From positions 496,001 through 560,000 of the forward strand of contig QNQO01000200.1 in assembly GCA_003290165.1 (NCBI GenBank): a stretch of 64,000 nt of DNA, given 5' to 3'. The notes below the pieces were generated by a model. It ran no database searches. It was not told the DNA's origin and was given only the letters and a program-made list of their open reading frames with translations. Positions within the stretch are counted from its first letter, which is position 1. The number at the start of each line of letters is the position of its first letter. Below are positions 47,936 through 58,447 of this stretch, piece by piece. The translations under genes and the position numbers were made by a program. This DNA is from Berberis thunbergii (Eukaryota > Streptophyta > Magnoliopsida > Ranunculales > Berberidaceae).

Positions 47936-49074
47936 CTTCCCAAAAGCGTCAACTGCAAACACACAAAAACTCACAGCTGTGTTGATGAGAAGAAACAAGC
48001 AGCGTAAGATACAATAATCATATCAGTGGGAAGAGTGAGAGGGAGAGGTTTGGATCTAGAATTCAGTGTGTGATGGGAAGGGATACTACTAGGGTCAAGA
48101 CTGGTGTTATGGGTTGGGATGACACAAGTAGCATTTTCAAGGACATGATGTAAGGAAGTGGTTTGATTGGTTTGAAGACGGATTTGAGGGTTAAAGAACT
48201 ACTGTTTTTGCCACTTTGACCAAATATGTTTGATGAGATGGATAAATTTCTCGGAGGAGAATTTGTGTGACCAAAAGCTCATGTCATTTCGAAGGTGCCA
48301 GATAGTAAAGATGACAACCACAAATTGAGATAGCGTCTCATCCTGGTTGAGGGGGTGTGTGGCTACAATTTCCCAAATAAATTTAAGGAACACACTAGCA
48401 GAGTGGTTCGAAAGTTCGACTCTTTCCCAATTAAGAGGGAGAGGGGACACAAGCCAAAGACATTGGATCACAGGGCATAGAAAGAAGAGGTGAGCGACAT
48501 CCTCAATGATATGACAGAAAATGCAGCAATTATCCACCGGAACATGAATCCTAGCTAAGTTGGACAAAGTTGGCAAGAGTATCAGGAGCGACTGAAGGGT
48601 GAATGACGATATTCAAAATATCTTTGGCCACAGGATGTGAAAGAAAAGAATAGATAAGGTCCACATTCCATTGGGACTGGTGGTGTACGTCCCATATCCA
48701 GAGGTCTTGGATTGAGGAAATGGAATTCGATAAATCAAGATGGGGAGAGACATTCGTCCAGTTGAAAGTCAGGTTTAATCTCTTTCCAGAAATCAATATC
48801 ATTTCCTGAATGAATTTGCCAAAGGAGGTGAGGTTTCATCATCTTGGTGGTAGTAAGAATGCCCCTCACCAATGGCATGACAGCTCAACGGTTAGAGCTT
48901 GGCGGATGGTATCACTAGGTCATGGGTTCATACCCAGCTTGCGGCATATTTAGTGGGTTCTGAGATCCTATAAAAACCTTGTTTGCCTTTCAAAAAAAAA
49001 ATGTGCCCCTCCAGGCAAAGGAGGTGATGTTGGGAGTCTTTGAAAGTTGAATGATACCCTTGTTGTGGGATACC
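47936..49074 (-). mobile_element. 5'-truncated L1 LINE fragment, copy 2, with nested SINE
   Basis: Matches 39858-41090 (for example CTTCCCAAAAGCGTCAAC, GAAGAAACAAGCA-CGTAAGA). The zf-RVT region is again readable (NLARIHVPVDNCCIFCH). About 190 bp present in copy 1 (around 40565-40755) is deleted here near 48579. A SINE is inserted at 48868-49003. Confidence 0.85.
48868..49003 (+). mobile_element. tRNA-derived SINE with target duplication
   Basis: A 136-bp insertion ending in A10. It has a tRNA-like A-box (GACAGCTCAACGGTTAGAGC at 48880-48899) and B-box (GGGTTCATACCC at 48924-48935), the internal RNA polymerase III promoter. Flanked by TGCCCCTC on both sides (48860-48867 and 49004-49011). L1 fragment copy 1 shows the uninterrupted site (AATGCCCATCCAGG). 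Confidence 0.88.
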
Positions 49075-49076
49075 CT

Positions 49077-50448
49077 TGATTGAAGGTAAGACATAAATGT
49101 TAACTTTAAGTCCCAATCGTTATATGAAACGAATCTCAACCATTAGATGAAATTTATCTCTTGGTGCTTTAAGTTCTATATGATCTGTTAGATTCATATA
49201 TTTAGGTAAATCTCAGCCGTATTTTATCTCAAACCTCAAAAACTATTATGATTTGTAATATAGACTAGGGTATTATCTGTGTCGTTGGTAAGATAAACGT
49301 ATAACATGATAAATAGAGTTTAGTCTATTTTAAATATCAAGATAAAAATATCAAAATGTTGGGTATGAGAATCAAACCCATGCACTTTTGGTACTTTAAG
49401 TTCTATGTTATCCGTTATATTCTTATAATTGGATAAATCTCAACTGTCTTTTATTTTCAACCCCAAACACCATCCTGATTTGTAATATAGATAAAGACTT
49501 AGACATTTTTACAACACCAATTCTTCTCTTTCACACTATCACCCCACCTTAATTTATGTCTAACACCACCAATATAAATCCAAAACTGTCAATTCTCAAT
49601 TTTTCTTTTTTCTCTCCCCCTTCCCACTCTCCATAGTTTCTATCTAGAACAACAACATTTGTTTTTCTTCCACTGCCATCAATGTTGTTGTTGTCGTAGC
49701 CACCCCTTCTTTTTGTCCTCATTCGCCTTCATATTGACCTCTGCGAATGGGAAACTAGTCCTCATAGAAGGTTAAATGGGAGCAAAAAATTGTTAGCCCT
49801 CGCACAGGCCTCCATGAGGATGGGTTTCCCACTCACAGAGGTCAACGTGAGGGTGAAATGTTTTTAGCTCTCGTCTCAGTCTATGTGAGGACTTGTTCCA
49901 TCCTGGCATAGGTTGAGGCGAGAGTGAAAAAATGGAGAGAAGAAGAGGAAGAAAAATGACTCTACCTCGCTGGTCGTCCTCTCCCTACCCCGCCCTGTCG
50001 ATTGTCCTCTTCCTCACCCCTTAGCTGCAATATCAGGGTGCGAGATGATAGGAGGATAAAAATAAGAAGGGAGGACAAATGAGAAGAGAAATAAGTAGTC
50101 GTTGTTGCCGTATTCGAGAAGAAAGGTGAAAAATGGATGAAAGAGAAGAGATGAACCCCTTTAATTGGGGGTGTCATTTAGCTGGTTCAAAACAAAAGAG
50201 TGGTAATATCGAATAGAAGAATTGGTGGTTAAAAATTCCCAACCATAAATAAATAACCTAACATAACATGAAGTTGATACTTTGGGGTGTTTATTTTTGC
50301 TTATGAATAGAGTCATAAGTCTTAATAAGAAGTGGGACACCTTATTTAGGGTGTTTGTTTTCGTTATGATAAGAAGCTGAACTTCTGATTGGAGTAAGCA
50401 ATAGGGAGATTTTGATTACTTAGCAGTGAATGCTAACTTCGTAATGAG
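49077..50448. repeat. Duplicated block R, copy 2
   Basis: Partner of 43697-45086. It follows the L1 fragment immediately. The open frame of copy 1 is broken. The right end carries GGGGTGTTTATTTTTGCTTA, possibly the end of a MITE that runs to about 50850 (complement of ACATCGCC there). Confidence 0.88.
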
Positions 50449-51131
50449 ATTGCACTTCCTTCTCATGTAGTATTGTGGGTATATTGGTTAATTTACAAGA
50501 TCGATCATATTGCAAACAAATATTAGTAAGAAATTTGGTTTGATAATGTTTTTTAAATATACTTGGTCATATTTCAATATTCTTGTAGTGAAAGGTATTG
50601 TAACATTATCTAGGATTTGGTTAATATTGGGTATGATTTTAAACACAATATTTATGTCATAATTTTATTTAGCTCAGTGGGGCAAAAATGTCAAACAATT
50701 CTCATTCAACACATAAAAACTAACACCTTTTAATTTTACACCTTTAACCACCAACTCATTCAGAAGCGAAACAAACCGTTCATTCAGAAGCTCGTTCAAA
50801 ACTTCTAACCCCAGTTAGAAGTTAGCTTCTAAGTGCTTAAAAAAAACATCGCCTTTGTTTTGGGTCTTAAAATAAGGTAATATAGCTGTGATTATCTACC
50901 TATAACAAATAATTCATTATTAGACATATATAACTAGAAGGTAATCCATATTTCAAATTTCCAAATTGTAGCCTTTCACCTGGAATATGACAACATCATG
51001 CAATCCTAATCGATTTACTGATTGATTAGCTTCATTTTGTCGAAATCCATGGTGCATAATCTTATTCTATGAAGATTAGGTATCCAAGGAAAATGTTTGG
51101 ATAAAATTTTTGACAAAGAATCTATCTTATC
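50449..51131. other. AT-rich intergenic DNA
   Basis: No gene. Inverted copies of AGAAGTTAGCTTCTAA occur around 50790-50840. It ends at the target duplication of the Mutator-like element. Confidence 0.5.
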
Positions 51132-51298
51132 ATGCCAAAGCGAAAATTCTAGGATGCCTGGATGGTGCCTGGCACGTGCACCGCATGGTACCAGGCACGT
51201 GGCTGGTCATGAAAACAGAAAAATGAAAAATCATCCTCATTCTCTCGATCTGATTTTAGAAACCTAAAAAAAAAAGTTGAAGAAAAGCTCATAGAAAT

Positions 51299-51480
51299 GA
51301 GGCGGATCTGAGGGAGAGGAAGAGGAGGCGGATCTGAGGGAGAGGAAGAAGAGAAGAGCTTCAATGAAGATTTGCTTTCATCAGTATCAACTGTATGCTC
51401 TACTTGAAATCTCCTTCACCAGTTCATTGCTCTCATCAGTATCAACTGTACGCTCTACTTGAAGATTTGCAATCATAGGT
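51299..51480. repeat. Two small tandem repeats inside the left end of the MULE
   Basis: A 28-bp unit (GAGGCGGATCTGAGGGAGAG...) occurs twice at about 51299-51355. A unit of about 50 bp (ATCAGTATCAACTGTAYGCT...) occurs twice at about 51379-51470. Confidence 0.82.
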
Positions 51481-52345
51481 GAGTCACACTGCTCCTGATG
51501 GCCACCAAAAATCCCTTCAAAATACTTTACACATTCAGCACTTATGTCTTGCATTGATTCCAACTTTTCATTATCAGTGTTATATATCGAAAAAAATTTG
51601 TTTTTTGATCTTCTCTCCCTCAAGTAATTATGAAAATAGGCTACGTTTTCGTCCCCATCTTTCATATGTTTGGCTCTTGATTTATGCTTAACTTCTGACT
51701 CTTCACTTCTGATTGCAAATGCATAGTTCTTCACTGCCTTATTTTCCTGGATTGCTAACTCTGGGTCAAGCGGAGTCTGCTGTAACATTATCTGAATCAT
51801 ATCCATAGACTTTTTTGTGATCATAACATTCACACATGCATTAATGAACCTTGCTTTTCGCCAAGTTGTTAATCCCATCTTAACCTGTTTTGAGTTTCTT
51901 TACAAAAACATACATAACATTGCCTACTACCTCAACATTGCCTACTACCTTGTCTTGCCAAGCCTGTTGCACAACTGTCATGTAGTCTGGTTCATGTATC
52001 TAGTAGTTATAGAATTTAAATGGAATAGGCCCTAAGTTCATATGTTCATAGATAGTTAAGGTCATTGGAAAGTGATCTGACATTCATGCAGTCAGGAATT
52101 CAGCTTTAGAATTAGGCATTCCCACCAACCATTCTTGATTATTCATCACTCTGTCTAGCTTAGCCATGATTCTTCTGTCACCAATCTGTTTATTATTCCA
52201 TGTGAGAAAGCTTCCTTTGAAACGACAGTCAAAGAGCTTGGCATTCTGGATGCAATGGAGTAAGTCAATAAACTGAGCAAATCTAATCTCTTAGTCTTTG
52301 CATCTTGGCATGAACTAATTGAGTTATGATCTTAGTCTTTAGCTA
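51387..52345 (-). pseudogene. L1 LINE fragment inside the MULE
   Basis: Minus strand. From 52345 down: an endonuclease end (GDRRIMAKLDRVMNN, LTA then MSDHFPM) and, at 51878-51387, the linker before RT (KHKSRAKHMKDGDENVAYFH). It comes from a different L1 lineage than the one at 18.6 kb. Stops between the pieces. Inserted in, or captured by, the MULE. Confidence 0.72.
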
Positions 52346-52503
52346 TTTGAGATGAGATTGATATTTCCAAGTTGATTACTCCTCAGCCATACAAATTGAT
52401 GCATATGTATCAAGCATAAACTCCTTAGCCTATTCTCCTTTATTTTTTATGGATCAGTTTAGATGAAATTATTCAATCTGATGTTATTTTTTTGTCAACG
52501 CAG

Positions 52504-52880
52504 GAATGGCATACAAAGTTTATGTTGTTTATCATGGGCGTGTTCCTGAAGTATATTTGACTTGGCCAGGTTGTGCATTACAAGTTAACGGATACAAGGG
52601 TTGTACGTACAAGGGTTTCAAATCAGTTGAAGAAGCCTATGAAGATTGCGAAATGTGGAAGCTATCAAAAGAGGACAGATTAGAGCACGAAGCGAAAAAA
52701 GAACAAGAGGCGAGAAGAGAGCACCAGTCAAGAACAAACGACACTGAAGTTGTAGTGGACCAACCAAACAATGCTCCTGAGGGTCCTTGGGCTTTTACAA
52801 GGGACCTAATCAACAGTGTATTAGTGGTAGTTTTATTGATTCTTGTACTTATCTTTTTTAAGATTTTGGATGGTATTTGA
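52504..52880 (+). CDS. RNase H1-type hybrid-binding domain protein with C-terminal membrane segment
   Basis: 124 codons from ATG 52506. A splice acceptor-like TTTTTTGTCAACGCAG ends two bases before the ATG, so a 5' non-coding exon is likely. Residues 3-50 (KVYVVYHGRVPEVYLTW, then QVNGYKG, YKGFKSVEEAYE) match the RNA/DNA hybrid-binding domain found in RNase H1 and in caulimovirus protein P6. Residues 52-80 are a charged, coiled-coil-like helix. Residues 99-120 (LINSVLVVVLLILVLIFFK) form one membrane helix, giving a tail-anchored protein. There is no RNase H catalytic domain. One usual Gly (VPGVY) is Glu. The frame is open although the neighbouring transposase is destroyed. Role unknown: it could bind R-loops or double-stranded RNA at a membrane. 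Confidence 0.65.
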
Positions 52881-52954
52881 GATGTAAGGGTTAAAAAGAA
52901 CTGATTAGATCTATTTTGCAAGAAAACTTGAATTGTTAGATTCGACAAACTTCC

Positions 52955-53345
52955 TCGAATTTTATGTCATGTTGTGAGCATTTTAGCATTTTATGTCATG
53001 TTGTGAGCATTTTGTCACATACAAAATTACAAAACTGCAACCTGCAACCTCATGGTTTAAACATCATTCAAGATCAAAACTGCAACCTGCAACCTTAAAA
53101 AACTGATAAAAACTGCAAACTGATAAAAAATGCAACTTGCAAAACTGATAAAACTGCAACCTTAAAACTGATAGCATTACACATCCATAAAACTGCAAAC
53201 TGCAACCTTAAAACTGCAAACTAATAGCATGACGAGTGATAAAACTGATAAAAACTAATAAAACTGCAACCTTCAACCTGACAAAACTGATAAAACTGAC
53301 AAAATTGCAACCTAATAGCATTATTCATTGCATTAAAAAACCTGA
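52955..53345. repeat. Tandem and interspersed AAACTGCAACCT / AAACTGATA repeats
   Basis: First a 28-bp unit (TTTATGTCATGTTGTGAGCA...) twice at 52960-53013, then about 20 short copies of AAACTGCAACCT and AAAACTGATA at 53025-53345. This lies between the two convergent genes of the MULE. Confidence 0.85.
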
Positions 53346-53799
53346 TAGCATTACTCATTACATATTCAATTATAAAAACTACTAGAATATAACACTCCCA
53401 TTACAATTAAAAAACCTGATAAAAGAGTTCTGAAGTCTGTCAATTACAAAAACTGCTGGAATATGATACTCCCATTACAATTTGAATTTAACCAAAAGTC
53501 ATACAACAGACAGATAGAGTTCTAAAGTCTACACTCAATCAAAACACATCTGAGCACCCCCATTACAAACACAACAATTCATAGCATTTTATCGCCTGTT
53601 TGAATAAGTTCCTTCAAGGTTGGCTTCTGACAGATAGAGTTCAGATGCAACACCATCATCTCTACAAACATTTAAACAAAACATGGGATGCGTTGATATA
53701 TGGCACAACATTAAAAACTAACAAAGTTTGACATCTCTACAACACCATCATCCTCCTAATTCAAACGGTTTAAAATAAAACTAACAAAGTTTGAGATCC

Positions 53800-56468
53800 T
53801 TACCAGGGCGTAAATAATGAGCTATAATCTGTCAACTTCGTGTCGTTGCTAGAAGGTAGGCGCTGCAAAAATAAATGATATTACATAAAGGCTTACATTC
53901 TTTATGTGGTCGTTAAAATGACCTTAAGACAGTAAATTACATACCTGTGTTATAAGTGAGTAAACCTGACCAAGTCCTTCAAATGTAGCACTAGATTGTG
54001 AATAGTATGACCCCATACTTTCATTCTTCAAAACAACAAACACGTTAATCATAGTGAACAATCATAGTGGGGCAAATCATAAGTGAACTATCAAGGTACT
54101 AAACCCAAACCTGCGTGTTAAGATTTAATTGACCATACAACTCAACATGGTTTGAAAGAGGTGTCATATATTGTGAACCTTCAAATCCAACTTGGGTAGA
54201 ACCCTACAAATGACATGTCAAAAAAAAATCAATATTCTTGAATTGAATATATATATATATATTCATTAAAGTAAAACAAATAAGTAAAATTACCAATTTA
54301 TTCTTAATGGCATGTTCTCTATCAATACGTCTCATTTTCTCCCTCTCTTTCTGTGTTTCTTTCCTTTTTTGGCTCTTTTTACAAACTTTTTCCATGGTGG
54401 ATTGCATCCTCAAAGTAGAACGTCGTCCTTTGCAACGAACGGCCAATGGACTATGAATTTCACCAGTAGTTTTAGCGCCAACTTCCAACACCCCCTCTGA
54501 CTGAACGTTAACATCACTATCACCATCACCATCACCATCACCTTTTAATCTCTTTAGTTCACCAATCTTCATTTTTATACAACGTTTAACATTATCTGTC
54601 TCATTTTGATCCTCAGAAGCCATGTCATCCATTTCATAAAAAAGGTTGCACATCTAATCAAACCGTTCATTTTCAGGCTTCATTGCCCAATCCAAATATA
54701 CAATTTTTACCTTCTTATGACATCTCTTAATATCTTTCCTCCACCTTCGAAGAATAAAATTTTCAAGTAAAATATTAATCCTCTTATGAGACAATACCAA
54801 TAAAATATGTTTGCATAAGATCCCCCTAAACTCAAATAACTGACAATTGCACTTAATATTGAAATCATTATCATTAAAATAAACTTTAAAATTGATTGAT
54901 CTGTATGCGTTTCCTATCAACCTGTCTTCCGAAACATAATAAACTTGAAAGCCATATTCCTCCATGACATGATGATTAACTACACAACATAATCTTCCTG
55001 CAATTTCTGTTTGAAACTCCTTAAATTTATTTGTGGTGTAGGCAGCTTGAAATTTTTTCTCAAATGCGTAAGGAGTAATGCAAGGAAGCCAACGGTTAAA
55101 TGATTTAAAGTCCTCATCAACTTCTTTTTGAACCTTACTTCGTAGTGCATTCTCATATTGTTCTACGAATTGCTTTAGAGTGGTCTTTGAATTTACATAA
55201 CCATAAAAAAAAAACATCATATTTTTACTCCTTTGTGTTTAAAACATCACTGCCCAAAAAGTATTCCTCTGAAATGTGGGTACCCAACGAATTCTTTCAT
55301 CATATAATCCACTCAACCAATCATTATTTTGAAGGTTAAATTTCTCAATGAACCCACGCCAATATTATTCAAACTCTTCATGAGACAGGGAATCATAAAC
55401 TGCTCTTTGCATTGCAAATTTTATAGCCTCGTATTCATTATAACCTGACAGTTTTTCAAGCAACTTTTTCATAATATGCCATAGACACCATCTATGGCGT
55501 GTGTTGGGAAACACAATTTCGATGACTCTCTTAATTGCTCTGTCCTGATCAATGATTATAGCAGCTGGAGCACAATCATACATACACACAAGCCAAGATT
55601 TGAAAATCCAAACAAACTCTTATACTGTCTCACTACAGATCAATCCACATCCAAAAAGTATTGACTGATTGTGATGATTCACCCCAACAAAAGGAGCAAA
55701 TGGCATTTCGTACTTATTAGTTAAGTACGTAGTGTCAAAAGTAATGACATTACCAAACTCCTTGTAAGCTGCTCTACTTCACGCGTCAGCCCAAAAGACA
55801 TTTCTTAACCTCCCATTGTCATCCAAATCCATCAAATAGAAATTAGCATTGTTAGCTTGCATATTTTGAAAGTAGTTCTGAAATGTCGTCGCATCCCCCT
55901 CACCAAGTCTCAATTGCCTTATTTTATGCAAATAGTTGTAACAATCTTTTTGAAAAAATGTCATATTATCATTCCCACCAGCTTCAACCACACATGAAGA
56001 AAAATTCTTATTTGGCCTAATGCCCGCCCTATCATTATATTCAAGCCTCTTCTTCACATATTGGCTCATAACTCGATTTTTCTTGTAATATCTCGATTTT
56101 GCAGGGCTCAAATCATGATTGTGATCATCATCTACTGTTGTCACTATCACTATTCCATCAAGGCGTATAAGAGCTCTAATCTTAGCCTTACAACCACATC
56201 TACAAGAGGAACGCAATTTTATAACACTTTCTACTTTACTTTTAAAATTCCCAGCCTGACCACATACAAGAATAAGATATCTAGGATTTCCCTCATCATC
56301 CTTTTCAGTTGCCCTTACTCTCACTGAAAATCCCTTTTTATTACCATAATCATGATAATATGACTGATACTCATCAATGTTGTTAAATTTCATCCCTATG
56401 AAAGACACTTTTATCAACTCTACAAATTCGAAATTTTCCATACATTGGCTATTTTCTAATGTATCCAT
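53800..56468 (-). pseudogene. FAR1/FRS-type MULE transposase, with introns, degenerate
   Basis: Minus strand from ATG 56468. The N terminus is a FAR1 DNA-binding domain (EYQSYYHDYGNKKGFSVRVR, C-x-C then DDDHNHDLS). The MULE transposase core follows with catalytic Asp residues in NVFWADA (about 55785) and IIIDQDRAI, then RHRWCLWHIMKKL. A SWIM zinc finger (CNCQLFEFRGILCKHIL) lies near 54770-54850. C-terminal exons at about 54111-54203, 53945-54025 and 53800-53862 (SQYMTPLSNH; end DYSSLFTPW) are bounded by good GT-AG sites. Stops at 55779-55781, 55620-55622, 55365-55367, near 55235 and at 54654-54656 make it non-functional. Confidence 0.85.
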
Positions 56469-56889
56469 CCCTAAAAATATGACAAATTAAACACAAATTT
56501 GATGGAAAATTAGCATCTCTATGAATTGATCTAACATTAAAAAAAAAAAAAAAAGCACAGATAACTTATTGATTCCAATTTCAGACTGATTCTTAGCACA
56601 TATAACATGTTCTTAGTGATTCCAATTTCTATGAACTGTGATGATGTAGTTCTCATTATTTCAGGTTATTTGTGGATTGATCAAAAACAGGTTCATCATT
56701 TGTTCTTATTGATTCTTTGTTGATGTAATTTTCAGACTGATTCTTTGTAGATTGCTCAGAAACAGGTTTTTTGTGGACTTCTCAAGATTTCAGACACAAC
56801 AAATAAAATCTCCAACAAGTACACCAACAAATGTTATAAAACCCTAACAATTAAAGCAAACAAAAAACAGATGACATAGATAGATAGGG

Positions 56890-57015
56890 GTAGTACCCAA
56901 TCGCGCAGTTTGGAGGAGGCGCAGTTTGAAGCCCTAATCGCGCAGTTTGGAGGAGGCGCAGTTTGGACGGAGGCGGAGGTGGAGGAAGCGCAGTTTGGAG
57001 CCCTAATCGTGCGGG
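56890..57015. repeat. GC-rich tandem repeat in the MULE right end
   Basis: The motif GCGCAGTTTGGAGGAGGC with ...GAGCCCTAATCG recurs about 2.5 times with a period near 47 bp. It lies in the transposase 5' region, just inside the inverted end. Confidence 0.78.
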
Positions 57016-57139
57016 TTTGAGTGAGAAACTGTTTTTGATTTTTTATATATATATTTTTGTTGGCCTTTTGATCCCACCTCATTAAATGGCACGTGCCTGG
57101 GGCACGAACCATGCATCCTAGTCTTGCTCCATGCCAAAG

Positions 57140-58290
57140 TTGAGTTTGGGATTGCCATTACCACCCAAGAATCCAAAAGTAGCCTCTAGTGATGACATGT
57201 GTAATTTTCTTGTACATTGCCATATATTAGGAAATTGAGGAGGAAAATTCTAAATTATCCTCCTTCATCAATATACATGAAACATGTTCATAATAAGGAG
57301 CCATCATTCACTAAATAAATTGTCTGCTCAGTTCATGTAAAAAAAGGGTTTGTCTAATTGGCGAGGAAACGGGCGAGGGAGGGGGTGGAACCCTCCAACA
57401 CCCCCCCCCCCCTCGCCCGTTTCCTTGCCAATTAGAATTCCCAGTAAAAAAAACATCAAATCCAGTTTTTCTACCTTGGTAAAAAAAAAATTGGGGATTG
57501 TGAATGAAAAGATTGCAAAAGATATGGTATAGAATGGAGAAAATTACATGTATAGTTTCACAAGAGTTTTATGGCATTTTGTATACTTTTATGTAAAAAA
57601 GAAGTAAATAAAAAATAAAAAATGTAATAAACCACTTGATTTGATATTCCTACACATCAATTCTACTAAGCCTGGACAGACAGCCTCACCTCAACCACCA
57701 TGGAGAGAGGGGTAAAGCTGAAATTCTACTCCACCAGACACTAATCAGTGTTGTCTGGTCAGGTTGAATAGTTTTACTCATTCCTACCACCCAAAGTGTA
57801 AAAATGGAGTTACTACACGTATCCAACGGTTTGGTTGGTTGCACCAACAGTTTGAAGAGTTTTGTGTAATTAAGATACAAGTATTATATAGTAAACAAAT
57901 AAATAAATAACTAAAAATAAAATTGGAAAATATATATAAAAAATAAAATAAATGAATAAAAAATTAAAATTGGAAAATATATATAAAAACATGTGTTTAC
58001 TGTTATTAAAAACAAAATTTTGGCTCCTTTGAATTGGTCACAGGACTAGTTTGCTCTTTTCTTCTCATATAGCCATTCACATTTGTTGTACTTGGCAATT
58101 AGAATTTCCTCCCTCCCTCCCTCGCTGGTTTCCTCGACAATTAGAATTTCTGTCCCATATATACTTGGCAATCCCTGAGTGGTGCAGCTGGACCATCTGA
58201 AACAATGAGGTTCACAAACCCTTTAATTTTAGTTTCAATTTTGTTTTATTTTTTTAATTTTAAAAAAAAACAGAGTAAAATCTCCATCAA
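57140..58290. other. Upstream region of the CYP707A gene
   Basis: No gene. Contains the foldback at 57353-57436, AT-rich DNA at 57880-58020 and a related half-foldback at about 58100-58150 (TCGCTGGTTTCCTCG-ACAATTAG). It probably includes the promoter of CYP707A. Confidence 0.6.
57353..57436. repeat. Near-perfect foldback (hairpin) upstream of CYP707A
   Basis: Left arm TCTAATTGGCGAGGAAACGG... (57353-57378) and right arm (57411-57436) pair at 25 of 26 positions. The loop holds a G-run and a C-run (C13) that could pair further. It may be a MITE; similar arms occur at 58100-58150 and 63744-63894. Confidence 0.85.
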
Positions 58291-58296
58291 ATCCTC

Positions 58297-58303
58297 TATA
58301 TAA
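58297..58303 (+). promoter_or_regulatory. TATA box of the CYP707A gene
   Basis: TATATAA in the context CCTCTATATAAGATCACC, 145 bp before the start codon. Predicted transcription start is near 58330, followed by an A- and C-rich leader. Confidence 0.75.
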
Positions 58304-58447
58304 GATCACCAACTCTTGCTCATTCAAACCCCACAGCCAAAAACTCCTTCAAGACAAAACCTTGCACACAACCACATTGACCCACAAACAAAACTCACCT
58401 GGTTGTTCTATAGTGAGAGATAGAAGAAGAGGGAGGAGGAGGAGATC

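Larger units (their letters stand above)
51141..57130 (-). mobile_element. Mutator-like element (MULE) with FAR1-type transposase
   Basis: CATGCCAAAG lies on both sides (51131-51140 and 57130-57139), matching the 9-10 bp duplications of MULEs. Inverted ends read TAGGATGCCTGGATGGTGCC (from 51150) and, on the other strand, TAGGATGCATGGTTCGTGCC (from 57120), each preceded by about 9 further bases. Both ends contain GGCACGTGC. It encodes a broken transposase on the minus strand and an open RNase H1-type binding-domain frame on the plus strand, and holds an L1 fragment and several tandem repeats. About 6 kb. Confidence 0.85.
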
